Of a stretch of DNA of 64,000 bases, positions 26,450-36,287 are shown one piece after another; positions within the stretch are counted from its first letter, which is position 1, and the number at the start of each line of letters is the position of its first letter. The DNA is taken from NCBI GenBank assembly GCA_039819785.1, contig JBCBRH010000013.1:1-64000 (forward strand). Reading direction: 5' to 3'. The position numbers were made by a program, and so were the translations under genes. Origin of the DNA: JBCBRD01 sp039819785. GTDB taxonomy: Bacteria; Pseudomonadota; Alphaproteobacteria; Rhizobiales; Hyphomicrobiaceae. The notes under the pieces were generated by a model. It searched no databases, was not told the DNA's origin, and saw nothing but the letters and a program-made list of their open reading frames with translations.

Positions 26450-27663
26450 GGCCGCGCCTTGTCATCGTCGGCAATGGAATGGTCGGACTGCGGTTTGTCG
26501 AAAATCTGGTGGACGAAGCTCCATCACAGTTCGATGTCACGGTCATCGGCGCAGAGCCGAGAGCAGCCTATAACCGGGTGCTGCTCTCGCCCCTTCTTGC
26601 AGGTGAAATCACCGCCGATGATGTGGCCATGAAGCCAGCCGATTGGTATGCGGACAACGACATCTCCCTGCGTCTTGGCCAGCGCGCTCAGGCCCTGGAC
26701 ACGGTCGGCAAAACGATCACGCTGGACGGCGGCGAAACCATCCCTTTCGATGCGTGCGTACTTGCGACGGGCTCAAAACCGGTGAGGCTTCCCATCACTG
26801 GTGCCGATCAGCTTCGCGGCGTTCATACGTTCCGGGGGTTTGATGATGTATCGGCGTTTCGCGCAGCCGCATCAAGGGATAAGCCAGCCGTCGTCATCGG
26901 CGGTGGACTGTTGGGCATCGAGACCGCTTACGGACTCGCACGCGCTGGCGTGGACGTCTGCCTTGTCCATGTGATGGACCGCTTGATGGAACGGCAACTC
27001 GATGCGGAAGGCGGCGCACTCCTGAAAACGGCGCTGGAAAAGCGCAACATCCGCGTGCTGCTCAAAGCTTCAACAGACGAAATATTCGGTGATGGGAATG
27101 GAGCGGTCGCGGGCATCCGGTTGAAGGATGGAACGGAAATCGAGGCTGGCATGGTGGTGATGGCCGTCGGCGTTCGCGCAGATGTCGACCTGGCGAAAAA
27201 CGCGGGCCTGGAAATCAGCCGCGGGATCAAAGTCGATGACACGCTTCAAACATCCGCGGCGGATGTCTACGCCATTGGCGAATGCGCCGAACACCGGGGC
27301 ATCTGTTACGGCCTTGTTGAACCAGGCTACGAACAGGCAAAACTGCTGGTGTCTCACCTCGCAGGGGTCGGCAGCAATCCCTACTCCGGCAACGTGCTGG
27401 CCACCAACCTCAAGGTCTCCGGTGTGCCGGTTTTTTCAGCCGGTGATTTCTCAGGCGAAGGCGCATCGAACATCATCACGCGAGATCGCGCACAAGGTGC
27501 CTATCGGCGGCTTCTCGTCAGGGAGGATCGCCTCGTCGGCGTCGTCCTCGTCGGAGATACAGCCGATGCGCTCTGGTACCGCGATCTGATCGCGCAAGAT
27601 GCGGACATCTCCAGTTGCCGGGATGTGCTCGCATTCGGTCGCGCCTTCGCGACCGCAGCTTGA
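26446..27663 (+). CDS. FAD/NAD-dependent oxidoreductase of nitrate assimilation (NirB N-terminal-like)
   Basis: The 405-residue protein resembles the N-terminal FAD/NAD(P)H domain of NirB/NasB. It has a FAD-binding GNGMVG near residue 9, the YNRVLLSPLL motif, ATGSKP, a second dinucleotide loop GGGLLGIETA and AIGECAEH near the C-terminus. In NirB this part is fused to the siroheme domain; here it is separate and directly precedes the siroheme protein. It overlaps nrtC (ATGA) and abuts the next gene, so it very likely supplies electrons to nitrite or nitrate reductase. Confidence 0.85.
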   Translation: MRPRLVIVGNGMVGLRFVENLVDEAPSQFDVTVIGAEPRAAYNRVLLSPLLAGEITADDVAMKPADWYADNDISLRLGQRAQALDTVGKTITLDGGETIPFDACVLATGSKPVRLPITGADQLRGVHTFRGFDDVSAFRAAASRDKPAVVIGGGLLGIETAYGLARAGVDVCLVHVMDRLMERQLDAEGGALLKTALEKRNIRVLLKASTDEIFGDGNGAVAGIRLKDGTEIEAGMVVMAVGVRADVDLAKNAGLEISRGIKVDDTLQTSAADVYAIGECAEHRGICYGLVEPGYEQAKLLVSHLAGVGSNPYSGNVLATNLKVSGVPVFSAGDFSGEGASNIITRDRAQGAYRRLLVREDRLVGVVLVGDTADALWYRDLIAQDADISSCRDVLAFGRAFATAA

Positions 27664-29472
27664 ATGGAAGAGATAGGTGAGATGAGCGGACAGGATTTTT
27701 CAGACGAGCAGAAGCGATATCTTGAAGGGTTCGTTTCAGGGGTCCAGTCATCAAGGGCCGCCGCCGGATTGAAACCGCTTGGCGGTGTGGGCGCTGAGGC
27801 AGGTGCCGGCGAACCCACCGGTCCAGACGCTGACCATCTTAAAGCGATGGCTGCGCAGGAAGCGGCAGGCGGCAAGCTGGTCAACGAAGAAAAAGCAAAA
27901 CGCGATGATCACCCTCTTGACGCCTACCCGCGTCTGCGCGCCGACGCACTGGCTGGGAATTTTCCCAAAGGCGTCGACAATTTCAGGTGGCGCTTCCACG
28001 GCTTGTATTACGTCGCACCGACGCAGGACGCCTTCATGTGCCGGATGCGTATTCCCGGCGGCATCCTGAAAGCCTGGCAGTTTGCAGGCATTGCCGATCT
28101 TGCAGACCAGCATGGCGGGGGGTACGCCCACGTCACGACCCGCGCCAATCTGCAGATCCGTGAAATACCAGCCGCCGAAGGCCCAAAACTGATCGAGGCG
28201 CTGACCGATATCGGTGTCAATCCAAGAGGGTCAGGCGCCGACAATATTCGCAACGTCACAGGCGCTGCAACCGCCGGCATCGACCCGCAGGAACTGCTCG
28301 ACACCCGCTCCTACGCAAAGCAATGGCACCACCACATCATGAATACGCGTGTGCTCTACGGGCTGCCGCGCAAGTTCAATGTATCATTTGATGGTGGAGG
28401 GCTGATCCCCACACTGGAAGAAACCAACGACATCGCATTTACAGCTGTAAGAGTGAACAACCCGACCGATGATACCGGTGAGGTCGTCTTCCGGCTTGGC
28501 CTTGGCGGGATCACGGGCCACTGCGATTTCGCACGCCCGACCGGTGCCTATCTCAAACCGGACGAGGCAACCGAGGTGGCTGACGCCATCGTCCGGATCT
28601 TCATCGACCACGGCATCAGAACCGATCGCAAAAAGGCCCGCCTCAAATATGTACTCGACGACTGGGGCTTTGAAAAATTCCTCACTGAAATCGAAAACCG
28701 CCTGGACAGAAAACTCCTACGGCTGACCGACGACGAGGTGAGCCCGGCCCAACCGACAGACCGGCAGGCCCACATCGGCGTACACCCGCAAAAACAAGAC
28801 GGGCTTGTGTGGGTCGGCGTTGCAACGATGGTCGGTCACTTGACGACTGATCAGATGCGCGCACTGGCCGAGCTAGCTGCCGAAATGGGTGACGGCGATA
28901 TCCGCCTCACGGTCTGGCAAAACCTGATCGTCTCCGGTGTGAAAGCTGCCGAAGCTGAAGCCTTCGAAATCCGACTGAATGAAATCGGCTTAACGTCCAA
29001 GGCCAACGCCGTGCGCGCCGGCCTTGTCGCCTGCACCGGCAACACCGGTTGTAAATTCGCAGCCTCGAATACCAAGGGTACCGCTGCGTCAATCGCGGAA
29101 TACCTAGACACGCGGGTTGAGTTGGACCAACCGGTCAACATTCACCTGACGGGCTGCCACCATTCCTGCGCGCAACACTACATCGGCGACATAGGTCTGA
29201 TCGCTTGTCGCGTTCCAGAAGCGCCAGACAGCGATGACACGGTAGAGGGTTTCCATGTCCTCCTCGGTGGCGGCTTTGGCAGCGATCCCAAGATCGCCCG
29301 TGAACTCTATCCCGACACCCGCGTCGAAGATTGCTCGCCGTTGATCGAGAAGATCCTGAAGACATACCTCGCGCACCGCGACACGCCGGATGAAACTTTT
29401 TTCGCGTTCTCGAACCGGCACGACACCGACGCCTTGAAAACCCTGATTGACAGCCAGGAGACAGCAATATGA
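27664..29472 (+). CDS. nirA: Assimilatory nitrite reductase (siroheme, 4Fe-4S)
   Basis: This NirA-type nitrite/sulfite reductase-family protein of 602 residues reduces nitrite to ammonium by six electrons. The [4Fe-4S]-siroheme ligands are Cys457 and Cys463 (CTGNTGC) with Cys498 and Cys502 (GCHHSC). ATG codons at 27664 and 27682 are both possible; the second has AGGTGAG just upstream and starts the characteristic FSDEQKRYLEGFVSG. That N-terminal motif is also found in the next protein. Overlap with the flavoprotein gene is ATGA. The electron donor may be ferredoxin or the adjacent flavoproteins. Confidence 0.92.
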   Translation: MEEIGEMSGQDFSDEQKRYLEGFVSGVQSSRAAAGLKPLGGVGAEAGAGEPTGPDADHLKAMAAQEAAGGKLVNEEKAKRDDHPLDAYPRLRADALAGNFPKGVDNFRWRFHGLYYVAPTQDAFMCRMRIPGGILKAWQFAGIADLADQHGGGYAHVTTRANLQIREIPAAEGPKLIEALTDIGVNPRGSGADNIRNVTGAATAGIDPQELLDTRSYAKQWHHHIMNTRVLYGLPRKFNVSFDGGGLIPTLEETNDIAFTAVRVNNPTDDTGEVVFRLGLGGITGHCDFARPTGAYLKPDEATEVADAIVRIFIDHGIRTDRKKARLKYVLDDWGFEKFLTEIENRLDRKLLRLTDDEVSPAQPTDRQAHIGVHPQKQDGLVWVGVATMVGHLTTDQMRALAELAAEMGDGDIRLTVWQNLIVSGVKAAEAEAFEIRLNEIGLTSKANAVRAGLVACTGNTGCKFAASNTKGTAASIAEYLDTRVELDQPVNIHLTGCHHSCAQHYIGDIGLIACRVPEAPDSDDTVEGFHVLLGGGFGSDPKIARELYPDTRVEDCSPLIEKILKTYLAHRDTPDETFFAFSNRHDTDALKTLIDSQETAI

Positions 29473-31088
29473 CGCTCCAGGAACGTCCACGCACCGATGT
29501 GCCGGTCATCCCGGAAACGGCACCTTTCAACGACGACCAGCGCGCATGGTTGAACGGTTTTTTCGCAGGTCTGCTGTCGTTGGATTCCGCCGCCGCTTCG
29601 ACCGTTTTGGCAAACGGCATGCTGCCGCCCGAAGCACAAAACGCGGTGGCTGGTGACGGTGATGACGGCGAGGACCCATGGCATGATCCCGCCATGCCAA
29701 TCGACGAACGCATGGAACTGGCCGATGGCCGCCCCGTGCGCCGCAAGCTCTACGCCGCCATGGCACAGCAGGACTGCGGCCAGTGCGGTTACCTCTGCGA
29801 AAGCTATGCCGAAGCGCTTGTCTCGGGCGAGGAAGCCCGCCAGAACCTCTGCGTGCCCGGCGGCAAAGAAACAACCCGCATGCTCAAAAAGCTGATGGCG
29901 GACGCACCCACACTTGACCCGGCAACTTCATCGCCAGCTGACGCAGCGGCGGCAGCGGACGTCACCGAGGCCGTCAGCGGCTATTCGCGCGAAGCACCAC
30001 TGGCTGCAAAATTCATGAGCGCCACGCGCATCACAGGAGGCTCGTCTGAAAAAGACACCCGCCACGTCGTTTTCGATCTCAACGGAACCGGCCTTGACTA
30101 CGTTCCAGGCGACAGTTTCGGCGTTTACGCAACCAACGATCCCGGCCTCGTCGACGCCGTCATCGAAGCCATTGATGCCCCGCCTGATTTCCCGATCGCC
30201 GGAAAGCCCCTCCGTCAAGCATTGATTGAAGACTATGACCTCGGCGTCCCTCCAGATCAGTTGTTCGAACTGATGGGGTATATCGTTGGCGGAGAGCGCA
30301 GGCAAAAAGCCAAGGCACTGGCCAAAGGCGAAGACATCGCCGGCGATGCCGAAACCTTCGATGTCCTGAAAACCCTCCAGCATCTCGGCCCCGCCCGTCC
30401 AGACCCGGAAGCCTTCCTGGAATGTCTGGAACCCCTCCAGCCGAGACTGTATTCCATCTCGTCATCTCCGCTGGCCACTCCGGGTGAACTGCACCTGACG
30501 GTCGATACGGTCCGGTATGACGTCGAGGGACGACAACGCTCAGGCGTTGCGTCGACCTTCCTGGCTGAACGCATTACGCCAGGCCATCCAATGAAGGTCT
30601 ACGTGCAAAAAGCTCATGGCTTCGCACTTCCCGACAATGACGAAACACCCATCATCATGGTCGGCCCGGGAACGGGCATTGCACCCTTCAGATCGTTCCT
30701 CTGGCACCGTGCAAGCACCGCAGCCAAAGGAAACTCCTGGTTGTTTTTTGGTCACCAGCATGAGGCAACGGATTTTTTCTATCGTGACGAACTCGAAAAG
30801 ATGCAGGCCGACGGGGTTTTGACGAAACTCACGACCGCGTGGTCCAGAGATGGCGACAAGAAAGTCTACGTCCAGGATCGCATGCGCGAGCAAGCCGCCG
30901 ATCTATGGGCATGGTTCGAAGCAGGTGCACATTTCTACATTTGCGGTGATGCCAAACGAATGGCCAAGGATGTCGAAACAGCGCTCGTCGACATCGCGAA
31001 AACCCAAGGCGACAAGGATGACGCAGCGGCCCTCAGCTTCATCAAGGATCTCAAGGCCAGTGGCCGTTACCAGGCGGATGTCTACTGA
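29469..31088 (+). CDS. NADPH-dependent flavoprotein reductase with Fe-S-like N-terminal domain
   Basis: The 539-residue protein resembles the sulfite-reductase flavoprotein alpha family, but without a flavodoxin domain. The N-terminal part has FNDDQRAWLNGFFAG and a four-cysteine cluster (Cys103, Cys106, Cys110, Cys128), probably binding [4Fe-4S]. A FAD-binding domain (RLYSISSSP) and NADPH-binding domain (GPGTGIAPFRSFL, YICGDAKRM) follow. It likely passes NADPH electrons to nitrite or nitrate reductase. Genes overlap on both sides (ATGA upstream; TGATG downstream), implying tightly coupled synthesis. Confidence 0.87.
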   Translation: MTLQERPRTDVPVIPETAPFNDDQRAWLNGFFAGLLSLDSAAASTVLANGMLPPEAQNAVAGDGDDGEDPWHDPAMPIDERMELADGRPVRRKLYAAMAQQDCGQCGYLCESYAEALVSGEEARQNLCVPGGKETTRMLKKLMADAPTLDPATSSPADAAAAADVTEAVSGYSREAPLAAKFMSATRITGGSSEKDTRHVVFDLNGTGLDYVPGDSFGVYATNDPGLVDAVIEAIDAPPDFPIAGKPLRQALIEDYDLGVPPDQLFELMGYIVGGERRQKAKALAKGEDIAGDAETFDVLKTLQHLGPARPDPEAFLECLEPLQPRLYSISSSPLATPGELHLTVDTVRYDVEGRQRSGVASTFLAERITPGHPMKVYVQKAHGFALPDNDETPIIMVGPGTGIAPFRSFLWHRASTAAKGNSWLFFGHQHEATDFFYRDELEKMQADGVLTKLTTAWSRDGDKKVYVQDRMREQAADLWAWFEAGAHFYICGDAKRMAKDVETALVDIAKTQGDKDDAAALSFIKDLKASGRYQADVY

Positions 31089-33787
31089 TGAAAAACGCGA
31101 CAGACAGCGACGGTGTAAAAACAACCTGCCCGTATTGCGGCGTCGGCTGCGGTGTCGTGGCAGGCCGTGGCGCAGACCACAGCTTCACGACCACGGGTGA
31201 TGTGACCCATCCCGCAAACTTCGGCAGGCTATGTTCGAAAGGCTCGGCGCTGAACGAAACACTCAGCCTGGAAAGCCGGCTCCTGCATCCTGAGATCGAA
31301 GGCCGGTGTGCCTCCTGGCCTGAAGCACTCGACCGCGTAGCCTCCGATCTCACCCGCGTCCGCGACACACACGGCCCCGACGCCATCGCTTTTTATCTCT
31401 CCGGCCAGTTGCTCACGGAAGACTATTACGTCGCCAACAAGCTTGCCAAAGGCTTCATCGGCACACCGCACGTCGACACCAATTCGCGGCTGTGTATGGC
31501 CTCGTCGGTCGCCGGTCACAAACGCGCGTTCGGCGAAGACATCGTGCCTCAGTGCTACGACGACCTTGAACAGGCCGACTTGATCATCCTCGCTGGCTCC
31601 AACACGGCTTGGTGTCATCCAGTCCTCTACCAGCGCATCCAAAAAGCGCGCCAGGAGCGCGGCACGAAAGTCGTCGTGATTGATCCACGGCGGACAGCGA
31701 CATGCGAAGGGGCTGATCTCCATCTGGCCATCACACCTGGCACCGATCAGCATCTTTGGAACGGATTATTCGTTGCACTTGCTGACCGTGGCCGCATCGA
31801 TTTTCAATACATCCGCGCGCGGACCGAAGGCTTCGCCAAAGCCCTGGCCGTTGCCCGCAATGAGAACGCAACGCTGCTGAAGACGGCGCGAAATACGGGC
31901 CTTTTGGCTGCCGATGTAAAGACGTTCTTCAACTGGTGGTGCGACACGGAAAAAGTTGTTTCGTGCTACAGCCAGGGCATCAACCAGTCCCATCAAGGCA
32001 CTGACAAAGTCAACGCCATCCTCAACTGTCACCTTGCGACGGGCCGCATTGGCAAGGTCGGCTGTGGACCGCTATCGCTGACAGGACAGCCCAACGCCAT
32101 GGGGGGCCGCGAGGTGGGCGGCCTTGCCAATATGCTGGCAGCCCATATGGGGTTTTCCGATGCCGAACGGGAAATCGTAGGAACGTTCTGGGACGCGCCT
32201 AACCTGGTCACGGGTGAAGGCTTGAAAGCCGTCCAGATGTTCGATGCGATTGCCGAGGGCCGGATCAAAGCGCTTTGGGTGATGGGCACCAACCCTGCCG
32301 TCAGCCTCCCGCGCGCTGATGAAATGCGCGCCAACCTGTCCAAGCTCGATACGCTCATCGTATCTGAGAACGTATCCGTCAATGACACCGTCGTTGCAGC
32401 CGGTATCCGTTTGCCAGCCTCGGCCTGGTCGGAAAAAGATGGCACTGTGACCAACTCTGAGCGGCGCATTTCCCGGCAGCGCGGGTTCGTGGAACCCGCC
32501 GGTGAAGCCCGTCCGGACTGGTGGATCATGCAGGAAGTGGCTCAACGTCTCGGCTACCGGGACGGCTTTTCCTACACCGGTCCAGCCGAGATATTCCGCG
32601 AACATGCGCGTCTCTCCGGTTTCAAAAACGACGGCGAACGGGTTTTCAACATCAGCGCCCTTGCCGACATAACAGATCAAGACTTCAACGATCTGGAACC
32701 CATTCAATGGCCGGTCACGGACTCACATCCAGATGGTGTGGCGCGGCTGTTCAACGACACCGCGTTCCCAACACCAAACGGCCTGGCGCGCCTCCTGCCA
32801 ATCGAGAATCCCACGCTGGCGGAGAAGGTGTCAGACGATTGGCCGATGCTGATGAATACGGGCCGCATCCGTGACCAGTGGCACACAATGACGCGAACGG
32901 GTTTGACCGCACGGCTGTCGACCCACCTGCCTGAACCATTCATCTCGCTCCACCCCAAAGATGCAGCGACCCATGACATCGCGGCAAACGACATTGTCGT
33001 CGCCGAGACCCGCCATGGACGCATGGTGGCGCGCGCACGGCTTACGGATGATCAAAAGCCTGGAGATGTTTTCGCACCCATTCACTGGTCAGGAACCAAC
33101 GCATCCGATGCCCGGATCGGGGCGCTTCTGACGGGCCCGGCCGATCCTGTGTCAGGCCAACCGGAAGCCAAGGCGATGCCATCGCGGATTTCCCGCCTGC
33201 CGGTAACGTTCCATGGGCGGATATTCTCCCGAAAGCCGGCGGCACCGCAAAACACGGCATACTGGAGCCTCGCAAAGACCAGCTTTGGAACCGCAACAAC
33301 GTTTGCAACCACAGCAGAGACGGTGGACTGGAACGCGTGGGCCGCACAGGTGCTCCCCGACGGTGAGACCGTAATGTTCGAAGATGCGGATATGTCGGTC
33401 TTCCGAATGGCCGTCTTCCATGATGGACGCCTCGAAGCCGTACTGACCGTCTCAAACCAGTACCAGTCGACGTCTCCGGCCTGGCTCGAATCCGCATTCA
33501 GTGGGACGTTCCAAACTGCTGCCGAACGACGTGGCGTCCTATCCGGGCAAACCTTGGACGGCCAGCCGGACGAAGGACCCATCGTCTGCGTGTGTTACCA
33601 AGTCGGGGCCAACACAATCGCGACCGCAATTGCGTCGGGAAGTGGCACACCTGAAGCGGTTGGCAAAACGACGTGTGCTGGGACCAACTGCGGCTCTTGC
33701 GTGCCCGAACTCAGGCGTCTGATCAACCAGACCGCAAAGTCCAAACAAAACACGGCGGCCAAAGTCGTCGTCGAAGCAGCGGAATAG
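31088..33787 (+). CDS. nasA: Assimilatory nitrate reductase, molybdopterin catalytic subunit
   Basis: The 899-residue cytoplasmic enzyme reduces nitrate to nitrite. N-terminal [4Fe-4S] ligands are Cys14, Cys17, Cys21 (CPYCGVGC) and Cys49; the molybdenum ligand is probably Cys136 in SRLCMASS. The C-terminus (from about residue 833) is a BFD-type [2Fe-2S] domain with Cys834, Cys836, Cys868 and Cys871. In NirB that domain is part of nitrite reductase; having it here fits electron delivery by an upstream flavoprotein. It is the last gene of the coupled nas run, and modABC follow. Confidence 0.95.
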   Translation: MKNATDSDGVKTTCPYCGVGCGVVAGRGADHSFTTTGDVTHPANFGRLCSKGSALNETLSLESRLLHPEIEGRCASWPEALDRVASDLTRVRDTHGPDAIAFYLSGQLLTEDYYVANKLAKGFIGTPHVDTNSRLCMASSVAGHKRAFGEDIVPQCYDDLEQADLIILAGSNTAWCHPVLYQRIQKARQERGTKVVVIDPRRTATCEGADLHLAITPGTDQHLWNGLFVALADRGRIDFQYIRARTEGFAKALAVARNENATLLKTARNTGLLAADVKTFFNWWCDTEKVVSCYSQGINQSHQGTDKVNAILNCHLATGRIGKVGCGPLSLTGQPNAMGGREVGGLANMLAAHMGFSDAEREIVGTFWDAPNLVTGEGLKAVQMFDAIAEGRIKALWVMGTNPAVSLPRADEMRANLSKLDTLIVSENVSVNDTVVAAGIRLPASAWSEKDGTVTNSERRISRQRGFVEPAGEARPDWWIMQEVAQRLGYRDGFSYTGPAEIFREHARLSGFKNDGERVFNISALADITDQDFNDLEPIQWPVTDSHPDGVARLFNDTAFPTPNGLARLLPIENPTLAEKVSDDWPMLMNTGRIRDQWHTMTRTGLTARLSTHLPEPFISLHPKDAATHDIAANDIVVAETRHGRMVARARLTDDQKPGDVFAPIHWSGTNASDARIGALLTGPADPVSGQPEAKAMPSRISRLPVTFHGRIFSRKPAAPQNTAYWSLAKTSFGTATTFATTAETVDWNAWAAQVLPDGETVMFEDADMSVFRMAVFHDGRLEAVLTVSNQYQSTSPAWLESAFSGTFQTAAERRGVLSGQTLDGQPDEGPIVCVCYQVGANTIATAIASGSGTPEAVGKTTCAGTNCGSCVPELRRLINQTAKSKQNTAAKVVVEAAE

Positions 33788-33896
33788 GCTTTCATCCCCC
33801 TAACACGAGTGCGGTCATGTCTCGAACCCGTCGCACACTCGCGTGAACGAAAAGCCGGACTGGCTTGACCTTCCAGGCCTGACGCGCAATGCCGGG

Positions 33897-34820
33897 ATGA
33901 TGAATGACACATCGCGCCTTCATCAAACCAGCAACACACTAGCCGCGCACCTTTGGTTGAAAGCAAGGTTCCGGTGTGCAGCGCCCGGTCGTCGAAACGC
34001 GTGGTCAAGGGTGATAGCGATAGCAGCGCTTACGGTCGTGCTGTTGGGCTCGGCTATTACACCCAACCGGGCGTCAGCCGATGACCGATTGGTGGTATTC
34101 GCTGCAGCCTCCATGTCCCGTGCCATGGACGAAATTCTGCAGACCTATAACACCATGCATGGAGCAAGATCCGTTGGCGTATACGCCGCGTCCGGCACGT
34201 TAGCACGCCAGATCGAAAACGGTGCAGATCCCGCACTTTTCATCTCAGCAAACGTAAGCTGGATGCAGGCCCTGATCGACAACGGGCACATTGACGACGC
34301 CGACACATCTGCTCTTAGCTCCAACACCCTTGTCCTCATCGCACCGTCGACAGGCACAGCGTCCACCGCCCACTTGCAGCCAACCGTGACGCCACCGGAT
34401 CTCACACCCAGATCAGCCGCGTATTTGTCAGGCCATCTGAAAGATGGGGAGCGGCTGGCAATGGGCAATCCGGATCATTCGCCGGTGGGCTACTACGCCC
34501 GTCAAGCTATGAAAACCTTGGGCCTATGGTCGTCCATCAAGGACCACATCGCTGGCGCACAGAACGCGTCCGCCGCAGTGACGATGGTGGCGCGCGGCGA
34601 AGCGGCACTCGGTCTTGTCTATCGCTCGGATATCCAAGGTCTCACATCGGTGACACACATCGCCTGTGTCCCTGATGAGGCGCACGATCCGATCGTCTAT
34701 CAGATTGCTCCACTCAAAAAACAGCGCAGTGACAAAAGAGTATTGAAATTACTGACATTTCTGATGTCATCTGAAGCTGAAGCCATCCTGACCAAGAACG
34801 GCTTTAAGCTGGCGCCTTGA
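33897..34820 (+). CDS. modA: Molybdate ABC transporter substrate-binding protein
   Basis: About 307 residues (325 from the GTG at 33843; the start is uncertain). The mature part starts after a hydrophobic stretch IAIAALTVVLLG and ASADD, giving a long, Arg-rich n-region for either start. DRLVVFAAASM, YAASGTLARQIENGADPALFISA and GLVYRSDI are typical of ModA. It captures molybdate in the periplasm. Its place after nasA makes sense, since nitrate reductase needs the molybdenum cofactor. Confidence 0.9.
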   Translation: MMNDTSRLHQTSNTLAAHLWLKARFRCAAPGRRNAWSRVIAIAALTVVLLGSAITPNRASADDRLVVFAAASMSRAMDEILQTYNTMHGARSVGVYAASGTLARQIENGADPALFISANVSWMQALIDNGHIDDADTSALSSNTLVLIAPSTGTASTAHLQPTVTPPDLTPRSAAYLSGHLKDGERLAMGNPDHSPVGYYARQAMKTLGLWSSIKDHIAGAQNASAAVTMVARGEAALGLVYRSDIQGLTSVTHIACVPDEAHDPIVYQIAPLKKQRSDKRVLKLLTFLMSSEAEAILTKNGFKLAP

Positions 34821-34887
34821 AACTGCTATCCTGCTCAAGAAGCTCTGTTCAGCACTCGTTGGGCAGCAATCGAACGAAAGCAAAGCC

Positions 34888-35586
34888 GTGTTAGGACTGA
34901 GCCCTTTTGAGCAGGAAGCCCTCGCCCTTAGCATCCAGGTGGCAAGCAATGCTGTTCTGTGGTCTCTCCCACCAGGCATCGCAGTGGCTTACATCCTCGC
35001 TCGATTGCACTTTCCCGGTCATGCGGTCCTCAATGCCATTGTCCACCTGCCTCTTGTGCTCCCACCGGTCGTCATCGGCTATTTGTTGCTAATAGGCCTT
35101 GGTCGCAACAGCCCTGTCGGCGGTTTCCTCGAAGACACGTTAGGCATTCGTTTTGCCTTCACCGCCGCCGGTGCAACCATCGCTTGCGCCGTGGTTGCAT
35201 TTCCGTTGCTGGTCCGCGCCGTTCGGTTGTCCATCGAGGCGATCGATACCCGTTATGAAGCTGCGGCACGCACACTTGGTGCGAGCGACTGGAGGGTCTT
35301 CACCTCGGTCACGCTGCCACTCATGGCGCCCGGTATTCTGGCTGGCGCAACCCTCGCGTTTGCAAGAGCCGTATCCGAGTTCGGGGCCACGATAACCTTT
35401 GCTGCCAATATCCCAGGACAAACCCAAACGCTCCCGTTGGCACTTTACACAACGCTGCAAAGTCCCGGTGGTGAGGCAGCGGCCATGCGGCTTTGTCTTC
35501 TTTCGGTTGGAATTGCAGTCTTATCTCTCGGTCTGTCGGAATGGTTGGCAAGACGCATGCAAGTCAACGGGGATGCACTGCGATGA
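34888..35586 (+). CDS. modB: Molybdate ABC transporter permease
   Basis: This 232-residue ModB permease has about five hydrophobic segments and the EAA-type loop YEAAARTLGASDWRVF that contacts the ATPase. No ATG is available at a sensible place; the GTG at 34888 is the likely start, 67 bases after modA. The stop overlaps the start of modC as ATGA. Confidence 0.92.
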   Translation: MLGLSPFEQEALALSIQVASNAVLWSLPPGIAVAYILARLHFPGHAVLNAIVHLPLVLPPVVIGYLLLIGLGRNSPVGGFLEDTLGIRFAFTAAGATIACAVVAFPLLVRAVRLSIEAIDTRYEAAARTLGASDWRVFTSVTLPLMAPGILAGATLAFARAVSEFGATITFAANIPGQTQTLPLALYTTLQSPGGEAAAMRLCLLSVGIAVLSLGLSEWLARRMQVNGDALR

Positions 35587-36287
35587 TCGAAGTTGATGTC
35601 CGTAAAAGGCACGGGACGTTCCATCTGGACTTGGCGTTCCAGACCCCGGTGAAAGGCGTGTTAGGCCTTGTGGGACCATCGGGCGCCGGCAAGAGCACGC
35701 TGTTCTCCCTGATGAGCGGCATCAGCAAGCCCGATGACGGTCGGATTGCGGTGGGAGGTTTGACGCTGTTCGATTCAGAGCGTGGCATCGATATTCCCTC
35801 GGCCCGCCGACACATTGGGATTGTATTCCAAGACCCGTTGTTGTTTCCCCACCTGAGCGTCAAGGGAAACCTGCTCTATGCCTCCAAAGGCCGGGAAACG
35901 GATGACTTCGAAAAAACCGTGCAGGTCGCGGGGCTCGAACAGCTCCTCAACCGCCGTCCGCATAAGCTGTCCGGCGGTGAGCGCCAACGGGTGGCGATCG
36001 GGCGCGCACTTCTGTCAAAGCCCAAGCTGATGCTGCTGGACGAACCGCTGAGTGCCCTGGATCAAGAGCGGAAACTTGAAGTGCTGGAGCATCTTATTGC
36101 GGTCCGGGCATTGACCAAGATCCCGATGATCTACATCTCCCACGCCTCCCAGGAGATCAGGAAAATTGCCGACAGAGTGCTGACAATTCGCGACGGACGG
36201 TTCGTGTCTCTATCCGACAGTCCCATCGGCATCCACGCCGAACCCACGATCCCGCTCGACAAGAACGATGGCTCGTACGGGGTCTAG
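35583..36287 (+). CDS. modC: Molybdate ABC transporter ATPase lacking the MOP domain
   Basis: The 234-residue ATPase has Walker A GPSGAGKST, signature LSGGERQR, Walker B LLLDEP and H-loop histidine in YISHASQE. Characterised ModC proteins are about 350 residues and end in a molybdate-binding MOP/TOBE domain that mediates feedback control; this one ends just after the ATPase domain. The TAG stop belongs to the palindromic repeat that follows, so truncation by repeat insertion is a real possibility. The start at 35583 overlaps modB (ATGA); the frame is open 30 codons further upstream but inside modB. Confidence 0.9.
   Translation: MIEVDVRKRHGTFHLDLAFQTPVKGVLGLVGPSGAGKSTLFSLMSGISKPDDGRIAVGGLTLFDSERGIDIPSARRHIGIVFQDPLLFPHLSVKGNLLYASKGRETDDFEKTVQVAGLEQLLNRRPHKLSGGERQRVAIGRALLSKPKLMLLDEPLSALDQERKLEVLEHLIAVRALTKIPMIYISHASQEIRKIADRVLTIRDGRFVSLSDSPIGIHAEPTIPLDKNDGSYGV

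Noticed and set aside
33806..33841. Inverted repeat after nasA as a terminator
   Set aside because: CGAGTGCG and CGCACACTCG pair only with a bulge and there is no T-run; modA probably follows on the same transcript.
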